NCBI GenBank assembly: GCA_026874595.1
Contig: CM049308.1
Location: 95,402,624-95,466,623 of the forward strand
From: Sipunculus nudus
Taxonomy: Eukaryota; Annelida; Sipuncula; Golfingiida; Sipunculidae
Length of the DNA: 64,000 nucleotides
Reading direction: 5' to 3'
The notes under the pieces were generated by a model. That model was not told the origin of the DNA and searched no databases. It saw only the letters and a program-made list of their open reading frames with translations. Position numbers and translations under genes: made by a program. This document shows, piece after piece, positions 12,267 through 24,195 of the stretch; the first letter of the stretch is position 1; the number at the start of each line of letters is the position of its first letter.

Positions 12267-14650
12267 AGGGACCTATGGGTCACTGTGCTCGGCTGAAGTT
12301 GACCTTGAAGGTAAAATCTAAAATAATATCAAATGGAGATCAAGTGTAAGAGGAAGAGGTAATAAAGGCCATGGTTGGTTTATATGATTGGTTTGTATTG
12401 ATGAGCAAGAAATTGTTGCAAATAATATTTTGTGACCTGACCACGTGTTTCCTAATGTTGAAACTGAAGCATGTGAGCAGTTTGTGAACAAATGATCTGT
12501 GCTATACCATGATCATCAGTTGGCTTTTTGATTAACTGTTGACATTTCAGTAGTTTACAAATTTGTTTAATTGAATCTATTTTTTTGTATAATATATATT
12601 ATTAAATATATATGTATTTTTTTATGAAATGTATACAGATAACTAATTATCAACATAAAACGGGGCAAACAAAGCCTGATCTCAAATTCTGCTGTGGCAG
12701 TAAAATAATGAACAAATGTTTGTATTAAATCCTAATTTTTTTATCACATCAATTTTTTTTAAATTTAAGTTTATATTTCTATACATTTCCAATAAAACAG
12801 ATACATCTGAATATAAAAGTTGATTCATAATTCTCAATTGCATCATCATAAATCTCAATCTTGTCATATAACACCACACCATGCATACAAATGTTTATTT
12901 ATTTTTTACCACAACTAGATGTGTCGGAATGACACGAATGCCCCTGCCTGGGGCAAATTAGAAACATTCGTTAAATTTTGTAAAAACTTTTTAAGCTCGT
13001 GAGGTGTCATATGGTCAAAAGTAGGTCAACAAGGGCAAAATGCAAACCTGATCTGTAACGGGTCATTATCAAGCAACACACCAAAAATCAGGCCAGTATC
13101 TGCAGGCATTGTGAAAAAAAGTCCATACATGTGCATTTTTCATAAAAATTTCTGTCTTTCATGAAATTTTCTATGTTCAGGATCTCTGTCATATGGTAAA
13201 AAATAGGTCAACTGGGATGAAACGCGAACTTGATCTGTAACTAGTCAATATCTGCCCACACACCAAAAATCAGGCCAATATCTGTAGTCACTGCGAAAAA
13301 GTCTGTACATGTGTATTTGTCATGAAAATTTCTATTTTTCATGAAATTTTCTAAGTTAAGGAGCCGTAAAACAGTCAAAAAAAGGTCAATCGGGACGAAA
13401 CGCAAACTCGATCTGTAACTGGTCATTATCTGCCTACACACCAAAAATCAGGCCAATATCTGCAGGCATTGCGAAAAAAAGTCCGTACAACTGTTTGATT
13501 TCGGAATGATGGAATGACGGAAGGACGGACATGGGTAAAACTATATGCCCCGGCCATTTTGTGGCAGGGGCATAAAAATATATCTTTTAAATCTGCAAAA
13601 CAATAAATATCTAAAAATAATACTTGATTTAGATTTCACAATTTTCAATTGTGTCTTTATTTATCCATAATGTGCTTCATATTTTATAAATTTAAGCATA
13701 CTGATGGGTTCAATTATATCTGTTAAAATCATTTAAAAGAAAATTAATTTCTTTAAAAATACTACATTAACACAACATGGCATCATGAATTGGGGTGGTG
13801 ATATTGGAATAACTCCCCCAGTGACTGTAACAAATCAGAAACCTTGGCATACCCCGACTTCCAGTGACCTGGAGAGGGACCCTGCATCTGTAATCTGTTA
13901 TCAAAGCAAATGACTACAGTAGAGCCTCAAGAAAAAAAATCAATAACTAGCTTAATTTTCAAGCTTTTATTTTCACATTTCAGATTTGAACAAAGTAAAT
14001 ATTTATGTTTACATGCTGTGAAAATTAAATCAATGGTACATACAGGAGAAAAACGTGCCATGGTCAAAGTTGGGCTAAATTTAAGGTACTGATTTTATTT
14101 TTATGCTTATAACTTAAAAAATTTACAAAATTCAGATCTAATTTTGGGTAAACAATTAAATCTTAATTAAACATAGTTATATACTAGGGAAAATAGACTC
14201 TAGTTTCAAAATTTTTCATGTTAAGTGAGTAAATATTTTTCCTGATTTTTTACAAAGTCTATTATGTTCGGGCCCATAACTTAAAGAATTTATACTTAAC
14301 AGACTTAATTTCTGGCATGTACATAGGAACTATATAGAAGAATATTTATGGTAAATATGAGGAAAAACAGATGAGTGGTTTTGATATTAGGCAGTCCTGA
14401 AGAGTAAAAATAGGTTTTTAATAAAAATTTGAGGTTTTTCCTTAATTTCTCAAAGGAACGAAGTCGCAAAGACCCAGTTTTCAGCTTGGTAGGAGATCTT
14501 GGGGACATCTAACATTATGCTGAATTTTGGATTCCTAAGTCTTACTGTTTCAAAACGTGCCACATCTACGAATGGACGGATGGACAGACGGACGGACGGA
14601 CAATGGACCACGACTATAGCTCAGATGACTTATAGTCAGCTGAGCTAAAA
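12267..14650 (-). mobile_element. T^T-class (Helentron-like) element, with an internal insertion
   Basis: The left terminus is AGGGACCTATGGGTCACTGT…CTCGGCTGA at 12267 and the right terminus TCAGCTGAGCTAAAA ends at 14650. The left 290 bp and the part from about 13790 match the copy at 41991-45200 (phrases 'aaggccatggtt', 'attggggtggtgatat', 'agtgacctggag'). Relative to that copy it has gained about 1.2 kb at roughly 12576-13789, which includes a small Helitron. Confidence 0.75.
12915..13575 (-). mobile_element. Small Helitron, family A
   Basis: Read on the minus strand it starts TTATGCCCCTGCCACAAAAT and ends GGGGCATTCGTGTCATTCCG, ACACATCTAG followed by T. GTGTC-ATTCC-GACAC forms a hairpin just before CTAG, as in canonical Helitron 3' ends. 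The interior has three diverged units of about 180 bp with 'ccaaaaatcaggccaatatctgcag'-type phrases at about 13080, 13262 and 13441. No reading frame of note, so it is non-autonomous. The 5' boundary is uncertain by a few bases because of an A-run. Confidence 0.7.
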
Positions 14651-16210
14651 AAGTAAAATTGGGGGCAAATTGGAAATAGCAGTTGAAAATGAAGTAACTT
14701 TGGTAGTAAAATTTTAGAGTAGCACAAAGCTTTAATGAGTTTTTTTTTACAAATATTGCTTCAAATTTATTGGATAAGTTACCAAGTGCACCTGGAATTT
14801 TTAGTCCTGCTAAAGTTATATAGAAAGGTAAATGTCAAGAAAAATGCTTTTTAATTTTACAGTTTAACTGAGGAATATGTTGATGGCCTATTAAGAAAAA
14901 TGAATTTTAAGAAAAGCACTGGATTGGACCAGTTGCCTGGCAAATTTATAAGAGACGGGGCATCTGTTTTTAGTAAGTCTGTTACACATTTGATAAACTT
15001 GTCTATTCATACAGTGCAAGTTCCAAAGGAATTAAAATCTGCAAGAGTCATACCATTACATAAAAAGAACAGTAGGTTGAATAAAAGTAACTATAGGCCA
15101 GTGTAAATTTTATGTGTTATTTCGAAAGTACTGGATAGGACTTTATGAACAATGCAAAAATTATTTGAAAATAAATACAATGAAACCTTGTATGGCGACC
15201 ATCCCGCTATGACGACCACCCCCACTTACATGACAATTTGTTTTGGTCCCGCACTAATGTAAATCATCATAAGAACCTTCCGCTGATACGTCCATCCCGG
15301 AAACACGACCACTTGGGCTGGTTCCACAGGTGGTCGTGTTAGCGAGAGTTCACTGTAATCTGATATGTCCACTTAAATCAGGATTTTGTACTTTATATTC
15401 AACAGTTACATGTCTTACTTATCTTACTGATTATATAAAATAAATTTCTAATAAAGGTAATTTTACTGGCATGGTACTGTAAAATCTTCAAAAGATCTAA
15501 TAAATCTAATAAATTAATGTGTAAAAAGATGGAAGCTAGATGAGAAATCTTTAAGTTGGTTTATCTCATATATAACAAACAGAGTGCAAATTGTTAATGT
15601 AAAATAATGTCAGGAAATAATATTGCAGAGGATATTATATCAAAGCGTAAAACAAGATTAAATTTTATGTACAGTTATGCCACAGTCAAACAAACCAGAA
15701 AAATACTCTGTTATTCTCTTATACAATATGTCATTTTGATTATGCATGCAGCAGCTGGTATTCATCACTAACAAATAGTTTAAAAAAGAAATTACACATG
15801 CCAAAACAAAATGGTCAGATTTGTATTGAAAAAAACTGAAGGTCACATGTAGGTTTTGATGAATTTTGTGAAGTTGGGTGGTTGAATGTGGAAAATAGAG
15901 TTACTCAGTTGAAATAAAATCACATGTATAACACATTGTTCATGGGCATGCACCATTATATCTCCAACCAATTTGACAATGTAAAATTATCACATACGTT
16001 TACAATAAGAACGTTACAATATTCTTTTAAATTACCTAGTGTTGGTGCAGTAGTTAGTCAACTTTCTTTTTCACAGGTATTAAACTATGGAATTCTTTGC
16101 CTGTTGACATTCAGTCTAAAAATTCCAGTGCAAGTTCTAAGAAAGTGGTTAAATGTTACCCGATGAGTAACATTGAGGCAAAAGAAAACAGTGAATATGT
16201 GTATTTTTAA
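14651..16210 (+). pseudogene. LINE (Jockey/CR1-like) reverse transcriptase remnant
   Basis: The coding signal is broken by frameshifts and stops. It begins just right of the element terminus at 14650: FNEFF-TNIASNLLDKLPS near 14735, then LTEEYVDGLLRKMNFKKSTG, LDQLPGKF, and LIN-LS…VPKELKSARVIPLHKK ending in NYRPV near 15105. Fragments of the next blocks follow (ISKVLDRT; NNLICPLKSGF across a MITE; FTGMVL), then an IAEDII-like stretch. The thumb/C-terminal part is visible at 15660-16209 (ISNQFDNVKLSHTF; SFKLPSVGAV; KKVVKCYPMSNIEAKENSEY in another frame). The catalytic YADD block is missing between about 15650 and 15665, so the copy is dead. Clade assignment is from motif style only. Confidence 0.85.
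15178..15355. mobile_element. 178-bp MITE (Tc1/pogo-like) inside the LINE
   Basis: The ends are CAATGAAACCTTGTATGGCG and, inverted, CAGTGAACTCTCGCTAACAC, flanked by TA at 15176-15177 and 15356-15357. The CAGTGAA start with a TA target duplication fits pogo/Tigger-type MITEs. Removing it and one TA restores a LINE-like stretch (NNLICPLKSGF). Confidence 0.75.
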
Positions 16211-16879
16211 CTTTATTATGAAAAGAACTGTTATATGGTTATGCCTATCTGTCTAGGTTTTTTAATTTTTACTTATCAAGTTACAGGTTTTATATGCACT
16301 TTCTAATATTCAAAGCAGCATTTATAGACATAATATCAATGTTTGCATAGTTTATTACTTTTAGACTGATTGAAAATTTTATTTTTTTTTATAATTTTAC
16401 ATAATATTCTCACATACTATTGAATATATTTCTGAGTATTTTGCTCACGTTCTTTTTATATTTCATTTTATTTTTAACTAGTTTAATCTAATAAAAATTG
16501 TGGTCAGTGTGATTACTAGTCAAATTTTAATAATGGAGATTAATACTGTAATAATAATGTTATAATGTGATACTGTTGTTCTAATCAGTAAATAACTAGT
16601 TTATGTTTTTATTTTTAATTCATATACTCATGTACTTCTAAATGTATTTCTAAGTATTTACTCTTGAAACTTCTTTAAATATATTATTATCTTTGACTAG
16701 TTTAACCTAGTATAATTGAAGTCAGTGTGATAACTAGATAAATTATCTATTTGAAAATTTTTTTTATTACAAATGGTGATAATATTTTCTGATCATTAAA
16801 CAACTAGTCAATATTTATATATATACTAATTTTATAAATTTATTATACTGTTGCTTATCATATATGACAACAACTGTGA
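16211..16879. repeat. AT-rich region with a diverged two-copy repeat
   Basis: Two related blocks, about 16435-16625 and 16640-16835, each contain 'actagttta(a/c)(t/c)cta(a/g)tA' followed by 'gtcagtgtgat(t/a)actag'. They may be LINE 3' tail or an unrelated repeat. No gene is seen. Confidence 0.5.
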
Positions 16880-18180
16880 CATGTCTTCTAATATCCATAG
16901 GTAACTTCCCCTATTGGCAGGTGCACCACATGTTGATGATGGAAGGATTGAGATGAAAAGTTTGGCTTAAAATGCATCCACAATCTTTCTAAAGTAGTGG
17001 GTCCTGTGACCTTGACCTTTGTTCTCATGACGTCAGAATCAACAATTCTTACTTTAGTGGTGGGCCATATATAAGTCAAGTTTGAAACCAATATTTCAAA
17101 CCAAACTGGTGTTATCATCTGGAAACTAATAAGTGGATTGATGGCCCCCATGACCTTGACCTTTTGACCCAAAAATCCATAGGTAACTTTCACTATTGGC
17201 AGGTGAGCAACATCTGGAAGACAGAATGTTTGGAACAGAGAGTTTGGCTAAAAATACATCAACAATCTTTTTAAAGAAGTGGGTCCTGTGACCTTGACCT
17301 TTGGCCTTATGACTCCAAAATTAGGGGTTCTTACATTATTGGTGGGTCATATTTAATTTGAAATTGAAACCAATATGTCAATCCGAACTGGAGTTATCAT
17401 CCAGAAACAAATATGTGGACAAATGGGCCCCTGTGACGATGACTTTTGACCTTGTGACCCCCAAATCAATCAGTTTCTTCCCCTATTGGCAGCTCAGCTA
17501 TATGTGCAAGATGGAATTTTTCGGATGAAAAGTTTGGCTTAAAATGCATCATATATTTTAAATATTTAAATATTTCCAAATAAGTGGGTACTGTGACCTG
17601 ACCTTTGACCTCATGACCCCAAAATTGAACAGAATCTTCCCCTAATGGCAGGTAAGCAATATCTTGAAGATGGAAGGTTTGGGATGAAAAGTTTGGCTTT
17701 AAATTCATATGCATTCTTTTTTAAGAAATGAGTATAACTATAAGTTAAGTTTGAAACCAGTATGTCAAACTAAACTGGAGTTATCATCTGGAAACTAATT
17801 TGTAAACAGATGGCTCCTGTGACCTTGACCTTTGACCATGTGACCCCAAATTCATTTATGCTCTCCCCATACTGGCAAGTCAGCTAAATGTGCAAAATGG
17901 AAAGTTTGAGATGGAAAGCTTAGCTAAAAATGCAGCCATAATCTCTTTAAAAAAGTGAGTCCTGTGTCCTTTACCTTTGACCTCATGACCCCAAAATCCT
18001 ATAGGTTCTTGCTTTAGTGGTGGGCCATATGTAAGTTAAGTTTAAAATCCATGTGTCAATACAACCTAGAATTATCATCTGGAAACAAATTTGTGTGGAT
18101 GGAAGGATGGACAGACAGGCAGACAGACAAACAGACAGACAGACAGGGTTATAACTATATGGCACCCACTTGTGATCAAT
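16880..18180. repeat. TGACCT-rich tandem array (about 300-bp dimeric units)
   Basis: Units contain 'ctgtgaccttgacctttg', 'gtggtgggccatat(a/g)taagt(c/t)aagtttgaaa', 'gttatcatctggaaac' and 'gatgaaaagtttggctt(a)aaatgc'. The same units recur at 34330-35110, 57590-59110 and 62690-63560, always in this orientation. The array ends in an ACAGACAG run at 18108-18146. Minus-strand frames in it are artefacts. Confidence 0.85.
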
Positions 18181-18189
18181 AAACACACC

Positions 18190-18663
18190 AGGTTTTGGGA
18201 CACTTGATGTAATTACAGCTGAGAAACTGACATGATTGTTGTCCTTTTATAGTGAAAAAAATTTTTTAAATATTCGTTAAATAAAAAAAAATACAGGTGG
18301 CGCAACCACTTTTTGGGAACTGACAAAACTAGTCATGGTCAATATTCAAGGCAAGATTCATGACAATCCATGCATTAATTATCAACATATTGGAGGTTTT
18401 GTATTATATTTTTTATTATTCTGGGGGGTACTTTCAAGCCCCATAGCTCGGAGGATGCAGGTCGCAGTGACCTAATTTCAGGTTTCTGAGGAGATTTTTT
18501 ATTGACCTCCCTGGATATTCACTTAAAAGTTTCTAGGTCCAGCAGTTATGATTTGTGCCCTGCTAACAGACGGCTGGACAGCTGGATGCCAGGACAGCTG
18601 GACGGACGATGGACAAAGCACCATTCCTATACCTCGGTTGACTCACAGTCAGCTGAGCTAAAA
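18190..18663 (-). mobile_element. T^T-class element fragment, one end
   Basis: It carries a diverged 335-bp-type unit ('acaggtggcgcaacc', 'ggggggtacttt', 'cctaatttcaggtttc') followed by a GGACGG run and the terminus AGTCAGCTGAGCTAAAA ending at 18663. Confidence 0.65.
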
Positions 18664-20214
18664 ATGAAAGTTATCCTGCCTGCACAGACTGTTATAGCTG
18701 CAAGAACTGCTAACCATGAATTCTGTTATTCATTGTATGTCTGCGCTTTATGCAAATGATTCAGTCACAGGTAACTGATGTATTGCCTTATGTGTTTTTC
18801 ACAGTCATTCAAAACGAATGGAAACAAAGTGTCTTCCTTGTTTTAGGAGTGGTAAACTTCAACTTGATCTAATTATAACAACAGGCATAAAACCTGTCGA
18901 ATCAACCACATAAATGACCTGCAGCTTTAGGTTTCAGAACAACCCAGATTTGGGGATGCTAATTCTAAAATACGATGAGGTCAAGGATCAGAGGTTAATC
19001 ATGTCACTGAAAGCAACATGCCAGCAATTGATTTTGATATGACTCTTGTGTATTCAATTTTAAGTGGAACCTAATTTTGAAATGAAAAACGACCAAGGAG
19101 CAAAGGATCCAGACATGATGTATTTTTGTACAAGGATACACAAATCGTAAGGGGAACGTTATATCAAATAGTTGGCTCAAGTTTCTCAACAATTTACTTG
19201 CGTGTACTCATAATACAATAGCGTCAGACATTTGCGTGTGCATGTCAGCAGTAATGTTAATTGTTATAAAATGAAAGTCCATGCTTGTGGTGAAGTTAAT
19301 ATAAGTATTTTAGCTTTTTTTAAACTTTTGCATGTAATATCATGCACAATGAAGGACAAAAAAGAATTATTGGCGATGCCATTCCATGTCATACATGGGC
19401 TTATCTGTCAGAGGTATTTGCGCATGATCGGGGTACACACGTCCAATTTAATATTTTTAAATTTTTCAAATAAATACTGTTTCACATATCTTTATATGAA
19501 AATTTTATATATTCTACTACCTTATGAGACAGTGACTTTTATTAAAGAGTTCATTTATAACCATCCTTCTTTTACCTCTTCACTGGCAAAGGAAATCTCA
19601 AACTGCAATCATTCATAAAATTGTTGCACTCGTATACAACACAAAATAAAATCTTCTGCAAATCAGTGTCACTTGTATTAGTTATTATTTTTCAAAACTT
19701 CACACAACCATTGCAAAAGATGGTTTGTTTTTCTGAATTGCCCTGCATGTGCTGTGAAGTTAAAAACGTGTACACAAGCCACAGTGTTAAAGGATCGTAA
19801 CACACTATGGAAGTTGGCAGGTGTGTGTGTGTGTGGGGGGGGGGGGGGGCTTAAAAGGGTTTTAAAAATATTAGGAAAAAATTCAATTTTGAATTTGAGA
19901 GCACCATATTACATCAATTATGGTATACCCCGTTACCACAAAACAGGTTTGAACAAATTTTTAAAATATAAATAAAAACCAATTTAAATACAATAAAATG
20001 TATGATTATATTTTACAGGCCTAATGCCAACCTGTGCAATTGGATATACATCAGGTATAATGCTTCCTAGATAACATGCTTGACAAATATTTGAAAATAC
20101 TTAATTAATTTTCAATCACATGAGTGACAGGCACATGGACAATGCAAGTACCATACATTCTTCCCTGTTAACTGATAACTGCATGTTAAAAGGTCTCGAA
20201 CACAGAGAAAAACA
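18664..20214. other. No gene recognised
   Basis: AT-rich intron. A (GT)n run and long G-run lie at about 19820-19849. A 128-residue plus-strand frame at 19232-19618 shows no family motif, no splice context and no repeat relation; I do not support it as a gene. The phrase 'caggcctaatgccaacctgtgcaat' at about 20018 recurs near 21714, about 1.7 kb away. Confidence 0.6.
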
Positions 20215-20934
20215 TACTTAAAAATTAAGAAAAAAAATCCAGGTCGCGCCACCAGTCTGCAGCAACTGATAAAACACTTCATGATCTATATCCATGCAAA
20301 AAATCATGGTGATCAATTCATTAGTTGTTCAGATACTTTGAGCTTTTGTATCAAATTTTCCATTATTCTTGGGGGTACTTCAGAGACCCATAGCTCAAAG
20401 AATATGGGTAACAGAGACCTAATTTCAGGTTTCCAAGGAGATTTTTTATGGACCTCCCAGGATATTATAAAAAAAAATTCCAGGTCCAGTAGATACAATA
20501 TGTGCCCTGTTAACAGATGACCACATCTTTTTAGGTCCAAACAATAGAGAAAAAAAATCGTAAAAAATAAAAAAAAAATACAGGTGGCACCACCAGTCCG
20601 GTGCAACTGATAAAACACTCCATGATCTATATCCATGCAAAAAATCATGGTAATCAATGCATTAGTTGTTCAGATACTAAAGCTTGTGTATCAAATTTTC
20701 CATTATTCGGGGGGGGGGGGGGGGGGTAATTCTGAGCCCCATAGCTCAAAGAATATGGGTAAGAGAGACCTTATTTTAGGTTTCCAAGATTGTTTATGGA
20801 CCTCCCAGGATTCCAGGTCTAGCAGTTAGGATTTGGGCCTGATTAACGGACGGACAGACAGACAATGGACAGATGGACGCTAGACAAAGGCTGATCCCTA
20901 TAGCTCAGATGACTTTAAGTCAGCTGAGCTAAAA
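20215..20934 (-). mobile_element. T^T-class element fragment with two 335-bp units
   Basis: Two units with 'caggtggc(a)ccaccagtc', 'catggt(g/a)atcaatgcattagttgttcag' and 'gggtaa(c/g)agagacct' end in a GACGGACAGACAG run and AGTCAGCTGAGCTAAAA at 20934. A 20-base G-run lies at about 20708-20727. Confidence 0.7.
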
Positions 20935-21699
20935 AATTAAAAAATAGTTTTTTGTTGTTGCTTGAACCAACCTTATATTGCATCATTTCAGGCTAGTTTG
21001 TCATGTATTTGCAAATCACAATTCTGTCAACCTTTGTATGCAGTTAGAACTGCTTAAATTATATAATACAAGATGAACTTGGTACATACATTCTACTGTA
21101 TTAGTTGACAATTTTAACTTGTAAATACAGTACACAGACATGTTTAAATATTCATAGAAGGTGCTACCGGTTGATATTTAGCATGCTTCAAAGCCTGCAT
21201 TGCATGACCTCTATTCAGCACCAACAGTTAGCAGTCACTACTACTGTGTACAATTGCACCGCCCGCTAAATATGGCATGTTGTTAAAAGGTTGTTCCGAT
21301 TTTCCCATGCCACCTGTTGTCTTTTAGCGTAGTTCCCAATTAACCTGTCTGTTTACCATGGCAATCCAGGCATGCAGTCAGCACTGTATTTTTTTCTCAG
21401 CGGAATGAGGGCAGGCAAGAGATCTGCCCTCAGAAAATATTGCTAAAAAATTTAAGCAATCCCACATCAGTCCCCACACTTACATGTTACCAAAACCCCT
21501 GCTGGTACCCCACGCTTTTATGTACCATTGCTCTCTCCCAGTAAGGATTTGCAGGAATTTCATATCTTAAGTCTTTTCCATTTAGGGCAGTCCCAGGCTA
21601 GATGGCGACTTTCAGCAAATCGGCAATGTTACAGCTGGTAAAAATTGTACATTTTCAATCGAGCTATTGCAATTTTGCCGTTTTGAATTGTTTAAGTAA
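20935..21699. other. No gene recognised
   Basis: Low-copy sequence that is somewhat GC-richer at 21160-21620 ('ggtgctaccggttgatattt', 'gcaccgcccgctaaatatgg'). It may be an old element; no ends could be found. Confidence 0.5.
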
Positions 21700-22560
21700 A
21701 GAACAAGGCCTACAGGCCTAATGCGAACCTGTGCATTGAGAAATACACCAGGTATAATGCTTCAATGCTGGACCATGTATATGATGGATATGAACAATGC
21801 AAGTACTTAACATTTTGAATAAGAAACAATTACACAAACATCACTGCTGGAATTCTGGCGTGGGTGCACACAACACTAAAAAGATTGTAGCTGGCACCAC
21901 CAGTCTTGTACACAAAGAAGCTACCAGGGATATTTACATATGCCCAATTTCAGACTGATATATCAATCTCCTCCTGAGAGAAACGCAGGGACACACACCA
22001 TGCAAAAGTCATTGTAGGTAGCGACAACTGTCTTGTGAGCAAAAAAGCCATCAAAGACACATAGGCAGGTCAAAATATTAGGCCAATACATCAAACTTAC
22101 CTTAAGTCTGATGCATGGGGCTGACCAGGCTTAGGTGAGAAAGGCAGTTGCCCCGAGTGAACTGTGACAAATTGCTTGCTCAGGCTACTGCACTGAGTGA
22201 ACTCTTGACCGGCACCTGGCTAGACTGAGTGAACTTTTAATCTGTACCTGGCTGCACTGAGTGAACTCTTGACCTATTGCATAATCTGACACAGTTGGCA
22301 GTCTGCCAAAGCTATAAATAGATTCAGGCTGACCTATGGTGCCAAATATGATGCAGTGAGCAGTCTTCCAAAGCTATAAATAGAATGCAGCTACAGCACT
22401 GAGTGAACTCTTGATCTCAACCTGGCTGCACTTCTTCCAATCCTGGCACTGTGCCAAAACTATTTATAGAGCTGACATCATCTTGGCTAATGGCCAACAT
22501 CAAGGCACTGGCAATCTGCCAATAGTAAACCAAGTGCTCCCATCTATACACAAAAGTGGT
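21700..22560. repeat. Composite repeat G (about 122-bp units plus short GAGTGAACT units)
   Basis: About 122-bp units contain 'caccagtcttgta(c/t)acaaagaagc' and 'caatttcagactgatatatcaa'. A stretch at about 22150-22440 follows, repeating 'actgagtgaactcttgacc' and 'ccaaagctataaatag'. The same succession recurs at 40985-41700, and in part at 31765-31897 and 36109-36250. Confidence 0.75.
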
Positions 22561-23159
22561 CCCAACTTGAAATAACTTTGAAATTTATTTTCCCAATATG
22601 AAATGCTTTTCAGCTGACTTTTTATAAAAAAAAAAAATCAGGAATATATGTTAAGTTATTACAGATGCATACTGAATGCAAAAGTAAAATACAGATATAT
22701 CTCATTGATGGCAAATTCTTGAATTAAGTTGAGTAGGGATACCAATAATTTATAATCCACTTACAGTTGTCTTTATATAGCCATAGAGAGCTGAATATCC
22801 ATGATTGTAACATTGCCTGGTATGATTAAAAAACTCAAATCATTAATCTAAATTTTTTAAAAGCTTTTAAAAAACTTTCTTGTCAATATTAACCAAAGAT
22901 AACCTGAAATCTAAATGTCTAGTGGCATGATGTAATAGATGCTGATAAACTGGTGCCAGGCTAGATGTAACAGCATAACACAGCTAACATATATACTAAA
23001 ATGTCTCAATTCAATCTCCATCATTCAGCCAAAAATCATTCATGTGGAACCATTAATGACAATTATTATAAGAATTATTGTAGGGATTATTCTTGTAAAA
23101 TATTTAACAAACTGGCTTCGGTGGCATCAGTCGAAAAATGTTTCGCAGGTTTATAACTC
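22561..23159. other. No gene recognised
   Basis: AT-rich, with a poly-A run at about 22629. Nothing identifiable. Confidence 0.6.
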
Positions 23160-24038
23160 ATAAAGGAAGATACAGCAAACTGGCTAAGTTCAGCTTCCTG
23201 TAACTCAGCCAAAAAGCACTGAACCAAAACCATTTGAACAAACTTGAATTATCACCATCTGAGGATTATTAATGTGTGAGATTTAAGAATTTGGCCCAGT
23301 GGTTTTTGAGAAGAAGATCTTTGTAGCCACTGAGCTAAAATGGGCTGTTATGGCATATGACTAAATTCAGCTTCCCATAACTTGGCCAAATGTCACTGAA
23401 AAGAAACCATTTAAACAAACTTCAGAAAGAACTACCCTAGGATCATTTCTATGCAATATTAATCATTTTGGACATATGGTTTCAGAGAAGAAGTTTTTTG
23501 TAGCCCTCAGTGTGATACATGCACTGATGACCCCCGTACAATAAAGGCCAATGCAGGTGGCACCACCAATACCTCAATTTCAGATATGTCCTATGTATCC
23601 AACATTGGCATAAAATTCGGTGATGATAGCTCCAGCCTTTTCTGAGATTTACATTTTAATATGCTTTTTGCACAGTTAACAAAGTTCAACCTTCTGTAAC
23701 TTGGCCAAAAATCTCCAAACTGGAACCATTCGAACAAACTTGAGAAAGATTGTTCCAGGGATCATTTCTGTGAAATATTGGACAATTTGGCTGGAGAGTT
23801 TCAGAGAAGAAGATTTTTAAAGCTTTTAGCTTTTTCCCTATAAAATCTAAGAAAATGCAGTTAGAAAAAAATAAACAAAATCCGATATAGTTGTTTGGAT
23901 GACTGATTGTTTGCAAATAATTTGGTGATGCTAGCTACTGCTGTTTTTGAGATAGCTATGGTTAACGTACAGGCGACGCACAACACACGACGCACGACGG
24001 ACGACACCGCACCATCGCATAAGCTCACAGGTTCACTA
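23160..24038 (-). mobile_element. Element family E, one end
   Basis: Diverged units contain 'cttcc(t/c)gtaact(c/t)(a/g)gccaaaa', 'gaaccatt(t/c)(g/a)aacaaact' and 'atcatttctgtgaaatatt'. It ends in a short ACGACGCACGACGGACGAC run, then AAGCTCACAGGTTCACTAAAAA. The end resembles the T^T-class terminus and may be a relative. A second copy lies at 45215-46235. Confidence 0.65.
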
Positions 24039-24195
24039 AAAATAATTATTCATTTCAGAAAATACCATTTCCGAACTGATTCAATTTCCGAATTGATTAA
24101 GGATGTACAGTACTAAACATTTCAAACTCAAGTTCAAGTACCAATTACATTAATTTTACTCCTGAAATACTGGCATGGATGTACACAACAGAACA

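Noticed and set aside
19232-19618. 128-residue plus-strand frame as a small gene
   Set aside because: Hydrophobic, AT-driven composition, no family motif, no splice signals matched to it, no repeat support.
20313-20657. 114-residue minus-strand frame
   Set aside because: Falls in the 335-bp repeat units; the same phrases occur with stops in other copies.
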